From assembly GCA_937868035.1 (NCBI GenBank), contig CALMLK010000291.1:1-6655 (forward strand): a stretch of 6,655 nucleotides of DNA, read 5' to 3'. Below, in pieces: positions 1 through 5,269 of the stretch. Both the position numbers and the translations under genes were made by a program. This stretch comes from an uncultured Alphaproteobacteria bacterium. Its GTDB lineage: Bacteria; Pseudomonadota; Alphaproteobacteria; Rhizobiales; Aestuariivirgaceae. The first letter of the stretch is position 1; each line of letters begins with the position of its first letter. Below the pieces are notes generated by a model, which ran no database searches, had not been told where the DNA came from, and saw only the letters and a program-made list of their open reading frames with translations.

Positions 1-1
1 C

Positions 2-442
2 GCGTTGCAGGACCGGCTGTTGAAATCGCCCTGCTGGCAGCGCGTCTATACGGATGAACATCTCGCGAGCCACCCCAAGCAGGCTGTGACCCGTGTGCGC
101 CTTTCCTCTGAAATGCAGGACGATGGCACCATGTGGGCGAATATCGGCTTCAACCTGCGCCAGCGTCTGGAGGGCGGCGGCGACTCGCTGGACTACGCCA
201 TCGCCGGCGTCTGTGAAGCAAAGAGAGAGGCCGTGCTCTGCCGCCCCGAATGGGACGCTGGCACCTTCATGCTGGAAACCGGACCGGACGGAACGCTGCG
301 CGTGCACAATGGTAAGCTCATGGTCAATCCCGCCAACTATGCCGCCGAAGAACTGGCCCCCAACGCCGCGGACCTCTCCAAGTCCGACGATGCCATCTGG
401 CAGTTGTCGCCGCTGGAAGATCCCACCTGTCCGGTGTACTGA
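2..442 (+). CDS. Conserved hypothetical protein, 5' end outside window
   Basis: The reading frame is already open at the first base (a GCG codon precedes the TTG at position 5), so the gene starts upstream and only its last 146 codons are seen; the TTG is probably not the start. I do not recognise the family. Visible are four cysteines (near residues 11, 71, 80 and 143 of the visible part), a segment with CWQRVYTDEHLASHPKQ near the start that looks like a conserved core, and a WANIGFNLRQR stretch resembling a beta-strand. There is no transmembrane segment in the visible part. The paired cysteines and the lack of any cofactor or nucleotide motif would suit a periplasmic protein, but that is inference because the N-terminus is missing. 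The stop is 38 nt before tam on the same strand, so the two may be co-transcribed. Confidence 0.7.
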   Translation, partial: ALQDRLLKSPCWQRVYTDEHLASHPKQAVTRVRLSSEMQDDGTMWANIGFNLRQRLEGGGDSLDYAIAGVCEAKREAVLCRPEWDAGTFMLETGPDGTLRVHNGKLMVNPANYAAEELAPNAADLSKSDDAIWQLSPLEDPTCPVY

Positions 443-480
443 AATCCAGCCGACATCATGAAGGGGCGACGAGCCGTGCC

Positions 481-1251
481 ATGTCCGACTGGAACCCCGA
501 GCAATATCTCTCCTTTGCCAACGAACGCGCCCGCCCGGCACTGGACCTGATTGCACGTCTTCCCAACCGCCATCCCCGGCTCATCCACGACGTCGGCTGC
601 GGCCCGGGCAATTCCACCAGACTGCTGGCCGATGCCTTTCCCGAGGCAATGCTGACCGGCCTTGATTCGTCTCACGCCATGATTGCCAAGGCCAAGGCGG
701 CGGTGCCGAAGGCGCGCTTCATCACCGGTGACGCGAGCCTCTGGCAACCCAACCCGGAGGCAGACCTGGTGTTTTCCAACGCGCTCTTCCAGTGGGTGCC
801 GGAACATCCACGTCATCTCGCCCGCATTCTCTCTGCTTTGAAACCCGGCGCCCTGCTGGCCATCCAGATGCCGGACAATCTCCATGAGCCGAGCCATGTG
901 CACATGGCCAAGACGGCGGCGAAACCGGCTTATGCGGCAAAGCTCACGAAAGCGGTCAAGGCCCGCACGCCGATCCTGTCAGCCCAAGGCTACCACCAGA
1001 TCTTGCGTCCGCTCTGCACCCATCTCGAGATCTGGCGGACGTCCTATCATCACCTGCTGAAGGGGCACCAGGGCATCATCGACATGCTGTCATCGACCGG
1101 ACTGCGGCCCTATCTCGATCCACTCACGCCAGCCGAACGCACGGCCTATCTCGCGGACTACACCAAGGCGATCGCCCCCCACTATCCCGTGATGGATGAT
1201 GGACTGCTGCTCTTTCCCTTCCCGCGTCTCTTCATCCTTGCGGTGAAGTGA
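481..1251 (+). CDS. tam: Trans-aconitate 2-methyltransferase
   Basis: A cytoplasmic SAM-dependent class I methyltransferase of 256 residues (E. coli Tam has 252). Tam methylates trans-aconitate, the spontaneous isomer of the citric-acid-cycle intermediate cis-aconitate and an aconitase inhibitor, to its monomethyl ester. The N-terminus MSDWNP matches E. coli Tam as I remember it, which fixes the start. No in-frame start codon lies between it and the upstream stop. The SAM-binding loop DVGCGPGNS is at 37-45, the ribose-binding acidic residue is D62 in GLDSS, the adenine-side GDA is at 83-85, and NALFQW is at 100-105. Tam-specific blocks follow: IQMPDN at 128-133, EIWRTSYHH at 183-191, GLRPYLDPL at 207-215 and the C-terminal FPRLFI at 247-252. 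The Shine-Dalgarno is weak; the GAAGGGG at 460-466 is rather far. The gene may be translated from the upstream gene's transcript. The stop codon abuts that of the next, convergent gene. Confidence 0.93.
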   Translation: MSDWNPEQYLSFANERARPALDLIARLPNRHPRLIHDVGCGPGNSTRLLADAFPEAMLTGLDSSHAMIAKAKAAVPKARFITGDASLWQPNPEADLVFSNALFQWVPEHPRHLARILSALKPGALLAIQMPDNLHEPSHVHMAKTAAKPAYAAKLTKAVKARTPILSAQGYHQILRPLCTHLEIWRTSYHHLLKGHQGIIDMLSSTGLRPYLDPLTPAERTAYLADYTKAIAPHYPVMDDGLLLFPFPRLFILAVK

Positions 1252-1262
1252 TCAGGACCGCA
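1239..1262. terminator. Dyad across the tam / MlaC-like stop codons, possible bidirectional terminator
   Basis: TGCGGT (1239-1244) and ACCGCA (1257-1262) form a perfect 6-bp GC-rich stem around a 12-nt loop containing both stop codons. There is no T-tract on either side, so this is at best a weak or Rho-assisted terminator. It is reported because the two convergent genes have no intergenic space for anything else. Confidence 0.3.
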
Positions 1263-1788
1263 GATAGGAAATGAGTGCGTTGATGTCCCCGTGATTGCGG
1301 TTCAGCACGCCCACGAAGGTCGTGCGCATCTGACCCGCAAGCCAGATCGAGGACGCGTTCACATCCTGCACGCGATAGCCGTGCCGTCCGCCGGAGAGCC
1401 GGAAGATCAGCTTCTTGCCTCCGCCAATGCTGGCATTCACCGTGTTGCCGGAACAGCTGATCACCTTGAGTCCTGAACCCGCGAACTTCGATGCGTGCTT
1501 CGACATGAAGCGGCCCATATAGGCTTTCGAGAGCGCGATATATTCGGCCTCCCGCGACTTGGGCAGAGACTTGCGGTGCGGTCCCAACGCAAACAGCGCG
1601 ATGGAGCGCAGGTCGGCATAGCGCGATGCTGCCCGCGTGAAGGCCTGGGGTGATCCTGCCGCTGCAGCCGACATGAAGGCATTGCCGGCACTGGTCACAA
1701 ATCCTTCTGCCGCGCACTTCCCGGCGAAAGACGGGGTGGCCAGACCGGCAAGGGCGGCCGCCAAGACGAGGATGCGCAACAGTTTCAT
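1252..1788 (-). CDS. Secreted MlaC/Ttg2D-like (ABC phospholipid-transport substrate-binding) protein
   Basis: A 178-residue protein, slightly short for the MlaC/Ttg2D family (about 190-215). It has a cleavable signal peptide: MKLLRI, a hydrophobic core, then SFA with predicted cleavage near residue 22. The ATG at 1788-1786 is chosen over longer in-frame starts because it begins the signal peptide and is preceded by AAGGA (1796-1800) at 7 nt. The body shows the family layout: an N-terminal helical part; SIALFALGPHRK at 63-73, where the family has its 'LG..W' region; KAYMGRFMSKHASKF at 88-102; and the C-terminal block YRVQDVNASSIWL at 138-150 with an R..F..V.....D...L pattern to the end. C25 and C112 could form a disulfide. 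MlaC proteins carry phospholipid through the periplasm to or from the MlaFEDB complex, but no mla transporter gene is nearby, so the partner is unknown. It diverges from the GST gene and converges with tam. Confidence 0.72.
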   Translation of the reverse strand: MKLLRILVLAAALAGLATPSFAGKCAAEGFVTSAGNAFMSAAAAGSPQAFTRAASRYADLRSIALFALGPHRKSLPKSREAEYIALSKAYMGRFMSKHASKFAGSGLKVISCSGNTVNASIGGGKKLIFRLSGGRHGYRVQDVNASSIWLAGQMRTTFVGVLNRNHGDINALISYLRS

Positions 1789-1901
1789 GGACGTGTCCTT
1801 CGAGAAAGAGCCCGCTCTGCAGGCATATTGAAATTGCTGTTTGAGTCCGGCAAGAGACTTCCAGCCGTTGCACACGAAAAATTCCGCAATCCGGGGGAGA
1901 A

Positions 1902-2540
1902 ATGTCCTACACGCTTTATGCCCGCCCTGGCGCGGGATCCGCCGCCGTGGAGGCCCTGCTGGCCGTTCTGGGCCTGCCACACGAGGTGGTGGACGTAGTC
2001 AAGAATTCGGATGGCAGTTCTCCCGACTGGTATCTCCGCCTCAACCCGCGCGGCGAAGTGCCGACCCTGAAGCTCCCCGATGGCAGCATCATGACCGAAA
2101 GCGCGGCGATGATGCTGTACCTCTCGGATAGCCATGCCGAAGCGGGGCTTGCCCCCGCCCTCTCGGCCCCGGACCGGGCGCAATACCTGCGCTGGATGGT
2201 CTATCTCGCCGCCGCTCCCTACGCGACCGACCTCCGTCTCTATTATCCAGAGCGTTATTCCACCGATCCCGCCCACGCCCCCGCGATTCGCGTGAAGGCC
2301 GCTGCCGATCTGGAGCACGACTTCGCCGTCTTGGCGGATGGAATGGGCGCCGGACCATTCCTGCTGGGCAGCAAGATGAGTGCTCTCGACATCTACGCGG
2401 CGATGCTGCTCTCGTGGTCAGATGATGTGCCGGGCCTCTTCGCCCGCTACCCCCAGCTGAAGCGCCTCTACGAGAAAGTGGCCGAAACCCCCGCGCTCAA
2501 GCCCGCATGGGCGCGGAACAAGATGCCGGACGTGACGTGA
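1902..2540 (+). CDS. Glutathione S-transferase family protein
   Basis: A cytoplasmic 212-residue protein with the two-domain GST layout. Residues 1-76 form the thioredoxin-like domain. It opens with MSYTLYARPGAGS, where S13 is a plausible catalytic Ser of the beta/theta-like type. It also contains EVPTL (52-56, with the cis-proline P54) and the glutathione gamma-glutamyl-binding TESAAMMLYL (65-74, E66 and S67). The all-helical C-terminal domain includes KMSALDIYAAM at 158-168, a typical N-capping box (S160..D163). The substrate cannot be told from sequence; detoxification or maleylacetoacetate-isomerase-like roles both occur in this superfamily. The start is supported by the fold beginning directly at residue 1 and by GGGGGAG at 1893-1899, although the GGAG core lies only 2 nt from the ATG, which is unusually close. 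The neighbouring thiol-redox genes fit a glutathione-linked role, but no operon link is visible. Confidence 0.88.
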   Translation: MSYTLYARPGAGSAAVEALLAVLGLPHEVVDVVKNSDGSSPDWYLRLNPRGEVPTLKLPDGSIMTESAAMMLYLSDSHAEAGLAPALSAPDRAQYLRWMVYLAAAPYATDLRLYYPERYSTDPAHAPAIRVKAAADLEHDFAVLADGMGAGPFLLGSKMSALDIYAAMLLSWSDDVPGLFARYPQLKRLYEKVAETPALKPAWARNKMPDVT

Positions 2541-2547
2541 AACGGGA

Positions 2548-2871
2548 CTACCCGGCACTCGCCTGTTCGGAATCATCCGGCGTATAACACTTGATGCGGG
2601 TGAAGGCTTCGCAGCTTTCGCCGTCACAGCGGCGCGCCCCGTCGAGGGCCAGGGCCGAGGTCACGGGCTGGCGCGAGAACAGAATTGATTCCGTGAAGCC
2701 CGCCATGCGGCAGAACTGGTCGGCCGCTGCCTTGCCGCAGCTTTGCCCATCCGCGAGGCAATCCGAGATCGCCTGGCCACGGTCGGTGGGCAGCGAATAG
2801 CTGCGCGTGGCAGCCTCCGCAAACGAGGGTGCAGCGGCAAGAAGCACGAGGCTGATGATGAAGCGGCGCAT
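2548..2871 (-). CDS. Small secreted six-cysteine protein, function unknown
   Basis: A 107-residue protein with a clear signal peptide: MRRF, a hydrophobic stretch, then PSFAEA with likely cleavage near residue 20. The mature part of about 87 residues has six cysteines (38, 45, 54, 82, 87, 95), enough for three disulfides. The spacing is C-x6-C-x8-C in the first half and C-x4-C-x7-C in the second, with a QFCRMAGF motif at 52-59. I recall similar cysteine patterns in uncharacterised exported proteins of Hyphomicrobiales but cannot assign a function. The start is supported by the signal peptide and by GGAG (2881-2884) at 9 nt. It converges with the GST gene, with 7 nt between the stops. It lies 95 nt downstream of the 55-residue peptide gene on the same strand, with a potential long stem-loop between them just ahead of this gene's ribosome-binding site. 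Confidence 0.75.
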   Translation of the reverse strand: MRRFIISLVLLAAAPSFAEAATRSYSLPTDRGQAISDCLADGQSCGKAAADQFCRMAGFTESILFSRQPVTSALALDGARRCDGESCEAFTRIKCYTPDDSEQASAG

Positions 2872-2897
2872 GGCCAGTCACTCCGGTAATGAAGAAG

Positions 2898-2955
2898 TAC
2901 AGCGGGGGCGGACCAACCCAGAGGGGGCGTGAAGGGCCAGCCCGCTCCCGCTGTA
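2898..2955. repeat. Long inverted repeat (potential stem-loop) between two secreted-protein genes
   Basis: TACAGCGGGGGCGG (2898-2911) pairs with CCGCTCCCGCTGTA (2942-2955). That is 14 positions, 13 Watson-Crick plus one that is G-T on the plus strand and A-C on the minus strand, around a 30-nt loop. On the minus strand it lies after the stop of the 55-residue peptide gene and about 13 nt before the GGAG of the six-cysteine gene. It is followed there by CTTCTTCATT, which is not a proper T-tract. It could be a terminator, an attenuator or a processing or stability element; the sequence does not decide. Confidence 0.5.
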
Positions 2956-2966
2956 TTTCGCCCCCA

Positions 2967-3134
2967 TCAAGAGGCGAAACCCTGTGTCTCGGACTTGCTG
3001 ATGACGGTGAGATGCAAAGGCGCAGGCGCGATGGCAGCAAGCTGCACGGGCACGTGGTTTTGCGCGAAGGCTCCCGCCGACAGGAACGCAACGGCGAGCG
3101 CGGCGGTCATGATCAGGTGGCGGGGGCGGGTCAT
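2967..3134 (-). CDS. Putative 55-residue secreted peptide
   Basis: A short frame encoding 55 residues. The N-terminal MTRPRHLIMTAALAVAF and the following SAGAFA look like a signal peptide cleaved near residue 24, leaving a mature peptide of about 31 residues (QNHVPVQLAAIAPAPLHLTV and a polar tail) with no cysteine. The ATG at 3134-3132 is preferred over an upstream in-frame start at 3170 because it begins the signal peptide and has GGAG (3142-3145) at a 7-nt spacing. I recognise no family. The gene is supported only by the signal peptide, the ribosome-binding site and its position upstream of another secreted protein on the same strand, so a chance frame remains possible. Confidence 0.55.
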   Translation of the reverse strand: MTRPRHLIMTAALAVAFLSAGAFAQNHVPVQLAAIAPAPLHLTVISKSETQGFAS

Positions 3135-3333
3135 TGTCTCTCTCCGGGTTGTCAGCGTTGAACTTGACACCTGTATGACCCCCAGCCCCGGAACCCACCC
3201 TGAATGCCCCGTTCATCTCGCGTTTAGGCAGACGCTCCGGGATGGGGACCACACAGCGGGCGTTCCGGGGTTGAAAGGGCGACATGGCACAACCTTGACG
3301 CGAAAGAACTCCACAGCCTGGCCTTGCGCCCCC

Positions 3334-3361
3334 TTGCGAGGCGTCCCATTTGAGCTATGCT
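3334..3361 (+). promoter_or_regulatory. Candidate promoter of the trxB-lsrB operon
   Basis: TTGCGA (3334-3339), a 16-nt spacer and TATGCT (3356-3361) each match four of six bases of the sigma-70-type -35 and -10 elements. An alternative is an extended -10, TG-C-TAAATT (3358-3366), sharing the same AT-rich patch, the only one in the 275-nt gap. Either would start transcription near 3368-3373, about 40 nt before trxB. This is a pattern match only. Confidence 0.35.
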
Positions 3362-3369
3362 AAATTTTC

Positions 3370-3383
3370 ATACCTGACGGTAT
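3370..3383. promoter_or_regulatory. Perfect dyad in the trxB leader, possible regulator-binding site
   Basis: ATACC (3370-3374), spacer TGAC, GGTAT (3379-3383) is a perfect 5-bp inverted repeat at or just past the predicted transcription start of trxB-lsrB. LysR-type regulators often bind ATAC-N7-GTAT-like dyads (T-N11-A). Here the inner spacing is N6, one base short of the usual form, so assignment to LsrB is tentative. Its place overlapping the start site would fit repression or autoregulation. Confidence 0.35.
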
Positions 3384-3409
3384 TCATCTCAATTGCATTG
3401 GAATTCAGC

Positions 3410-4375
3410 ATGACGCCCCGCCACGTCCCGGTCTTGATCCTTGGCTCCGGCCCCGCCGGTTACACGGCTGCGATCTATGCCGCGCGCGCCATGCTCAAGC
3501 CGCTCGTCATTCAAGGCATCCAGCCCGGCGGGCAACTCACCATCACCACCGATGTCGAGAACTATCCCGGCTTCGCCAAGGCCGTTCAGGGTCCGTGGCT
3601 GATGGAAGAGATGAAGGCCCAGGCCGAACATGTGGGCACCGAGATCGTCTCGGACACCATCGTGGAAGTGAAGCTGCACAATCGCCCCGTCTGGCTGAAG
3701 GGCGACTCCGGCCAGGAATACACCTGCGATGCCCTGATCATCTGCACTGGCGCACAAGCGAAATGGCTGGGCCTGCCGAGCGAGCAACAGTTTCAGGGCT
3801 TTGGCGTGTCGGCCTGCGCCACCTGCGACGGCTTCTTCTATCGCAACAGGAAGGTGATCGTGGTCGGCGGCGGCAATTCAGCAGTGGAAGAAGCACTCTT
3901 CCTCACCAACTTCGCCAGCGAAGTTACGGTCGTGCACCGCCGCAACGAATTCAAGGCCGAGCGCATCCTGCAGGAACGTCTCTTCAATCACCCGAAGATC
4001 AAGGTGAAGTGGGATACCGCCCTTGATGAAGTGCTGGGCACCAGCGAACCCAAAGGCGTCACTTCCGTCCGCCTGAAGAACGTCAAGTCCGGCGCCACCG
4101 AAGTGGTGGAAACCGACGGCGTGTTCATCGCCATCGGCCACAAACCCGCAACCGATCTCTTTGTCGGGCAACTGCCCTTCAAGAATGGCGCCTATCTCGT
4201 CACCAAGCCGTGGTCCACGCAGACCGACATTCCCGGCGTCTTCGCGGCAGGCGACGTGACCGACGACGTTTATCGCCAGGCCGTCACAGCGGCGGGCATG
4301 GGCTGCATGGCAGCACTGGAAGCGGAACGCTACCTGCATGCGCAGGCCACCGCCCACAAGCAGGCAGCGGAGTAA
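3410..4375 (+). CDS. trxB: Thioredoxin reductase (NADPH)
   Basis: A cytoplasmic flavoenzyme that moves electrons from NADPH through FAD to thioredoxin; 321 residues, the normal length for bacterial TrxB. The FAD-binding GSGPAG is at 12-17, QPGGQL at 38-43 and ENYPGF at 50-55. The redox-active CATC is at 136-139, the NADPH-binding GGGNSA at 153-158 with HRR (176-178) for the 2'-phosphate, and the C-terminal FAD motif AAGDV at 279-283. Every key residue is present. The ATG at 3410 is chosen because the protein begins as known TrxBs do and GGAA (3400-3403) sits 6 nt upstream. The frame is open further upstream (TTG at 3350), but the extra 20 residues look like untranslated leader. lsrB follows after 3 nt, so the two form an operon, probably under LsrB or stress control through the leader dyad at 3370-3383. 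Confidence 0.97.
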   Translation: MTPRHVPVLILGSGPAGYTAAIYAARAMLKPLVIQGIQPGGQLTITTDVENYPGFAKAVQGPWLMEEMKAQAEHVGTEIVSDTIVEVKLHNRPVWLKGDSGQEYTCDALIICTGAQAKWLGLPSEQQFQGFGVSACATCDGFFYRNRKVIVVGGGNSAVEEALFLTNFASEVTVVHRRNEFKAERILQERLFNHPKIKVKWDTALDEVLGTSEPKGVTSVRLKNVKSGATEVVETDGVFIAIGHKPATDLFVGQLPFKNGAYLVTKPWSTQTDIPGVFAAGDVTDDVYRQAVTAAGMGCMAALEAERYLHAQATAHKQAAE

Positions 4376-4378
4376 GGC

Positions 4379-5266
4379 ATGGACTGGGACAAGCTCCGCA
4401 TCTTTCACGCCGTGGCCGACGCAGGCAGCTTCACGCATGCCGGTCACGAACTGAACCTTTCGCAGTCCGCCGTCAGCCGCCAGATCAGCGCGCTGGAGGA
4501 AGACCTGAACGTGCCCCTCTTCCACCGCCACGCGCGCGGTCTCATCCTCACCGAGCAGGGCGAGGTCTTGTACCGCACGGCCCACGACGTGTTCACCAAG
4601 CTCGCCGCGGCAAAGACGCGGCTCATGGACTCGAAGGAAAAACCATCCGGCGAATTGCGCATCACCACAACGGTGGGCCTCGGCTCCATCTGGCTCACGC
4701 CGCGCATCAAGGAGTTCATGGAACTCTACCCGGATATCCAGGTGCAGTTGCTGCTGGAAGACCAGGAGCTCGACCTTTCCATGCGCGAGGCCGACGTGGC
4801 GATCCGCTTGCGCAGACCGACACAGCCAGATCTCATCCAGCGCAAGCTCTTCACCGTGCACCACCACGTCTATGCCTCGGTGGACTACATCAAGAAGCAC
4901 GGCATCCCGAAAGCGGCGGAGGACCTCGACAAGCACAAAATCCTGATCTTCGGAACCTCGGCCACCTATCTCAACAATCTGACGATGTTGCAGATGGCCG
5001 GCCGCGCCGAAGGCGATCCGCGTCCGGTGGCGCTCCGCGTCAACAGTGCCTATGGCCTGCGCCGCGCCGCGCAATCAGGGGCTGGCATCGCCATCCTCGC
5101 CGACTATCTCGTCGCCCCGGACATGAACCTCGTGCAGATCGACCTGCCCATCGACACACCGGAATACGACACCTACTTCGTCTATCCCGAGGAACTGAAA
5201 GAAACCAAACGCGTCACCGCCTTCAGGGACTTCCTCGTGTCGAAGGCCAAGGAGTGGAGTTTCTAG
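4379..5266 (+). CDS. lsrB: LysR-type transcriptional regulator, LsrB/VtlR-like
   Basis: A 295-residue LysR-family DNA-binding regulator. The winged helix-turn-helix is in residues 1-60 (MDWDKLRIFHAVADAGSFTH, then the recognition region LSQSAVSRQISALE at 27-40). A linker follows, then an effector-binding domain from about residue 92 (GELRITTTVGLGS). EADVAIRLRRP at 137-147 and GLRRAAQSGAGIAIL at 226-240 are typical. As I recall it, the N-terminus and the FHRHARGLILTEQGE block match Sinorhizobium LsrB (Brucella/Agrobacterium VtlR), which governs envelope and oxidative-stress genes and small RNAs. The start follows trxB's stop by 3 nt, and GGAG at 4369-4372 overlaps the end of trxB, so translation is likely coupled. 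The protein has no cysteine at all, odd for a homologue of a regulator reported to sense redox through cysteines. The stop is 3 nt from that of the convergent META-domain gene. Confidence 0.9.
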   Translation: MDWDKLRIFHAVADAGSFTHAGHELNLSQSAVSRQISALEEDLNVPLFHRHARGLILTEQGEVLYRTAHDVFTKLAAAKTRLMDSKEKPSGELRITTTVGLGSIWLTPRIKEFMELYPDIQVQLLLEDQELDLSMREADVAIRLRRPTQPDLIQRKLFTVHHHVYASVDYIKKHGIPKAAEDLDKHKILIFGTSATYLNNLTMLQMAGRAEGDPRPVALRVNSAYGLRRAAQSGAGIAILADYLVAPDMNLVQIDLPIDTPEYDTYFVYPEELKETKRVTAFRDFLVSKAKEWSF

Positions 5267-5269
5267 GGG

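Noticed and set aside
337..903. A 188-codon minus-strand frame opposite the first gene and tam
   Set aside because: It is antisense to tam, whose methyltransferase motifs are complete, and no domain or ribosome-binding site supports it.
1807..1818. AGAGC-CC-GCTCT dyad between the MlaC-like and GST genes
   Set aside because: It has 5-bp arms only, GC-rich, with no promoter element clearly associated; expected by chance at this size.
3164..3169. A perfect TTGACA -35 hexamer on the plus strand
   Set aside because: No -10-like sequence is found 15-19 nt downstream; the region there is GC-rich.
3285..3299. A sigma-54-like TGGCAC....TTGA pattern upstream of trxB
   Set aside because: The spacer is one base short and the essential GC of the -12 element is missing (TTGA instead of TTGC).
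3350..3409. A longer TrxB with a 20-residue N-terminal extension from the TTG at 3350
   Set aside because: The extension overlaps the AT-rich promoter and dyad, lacks a ribosome-binding site, and known TrxBs start at the position of the ATG at 3410.
3878..5074. A 398-codon open frame on the minus strand across trxB and lsrB
   Set aside because: It is antisense to two well-supported genes, its composition (rich in His, Asp, Gly and Val runs) is that of a reverse-strand shadow in GC-rich DNA, and it has no recognisable domain.
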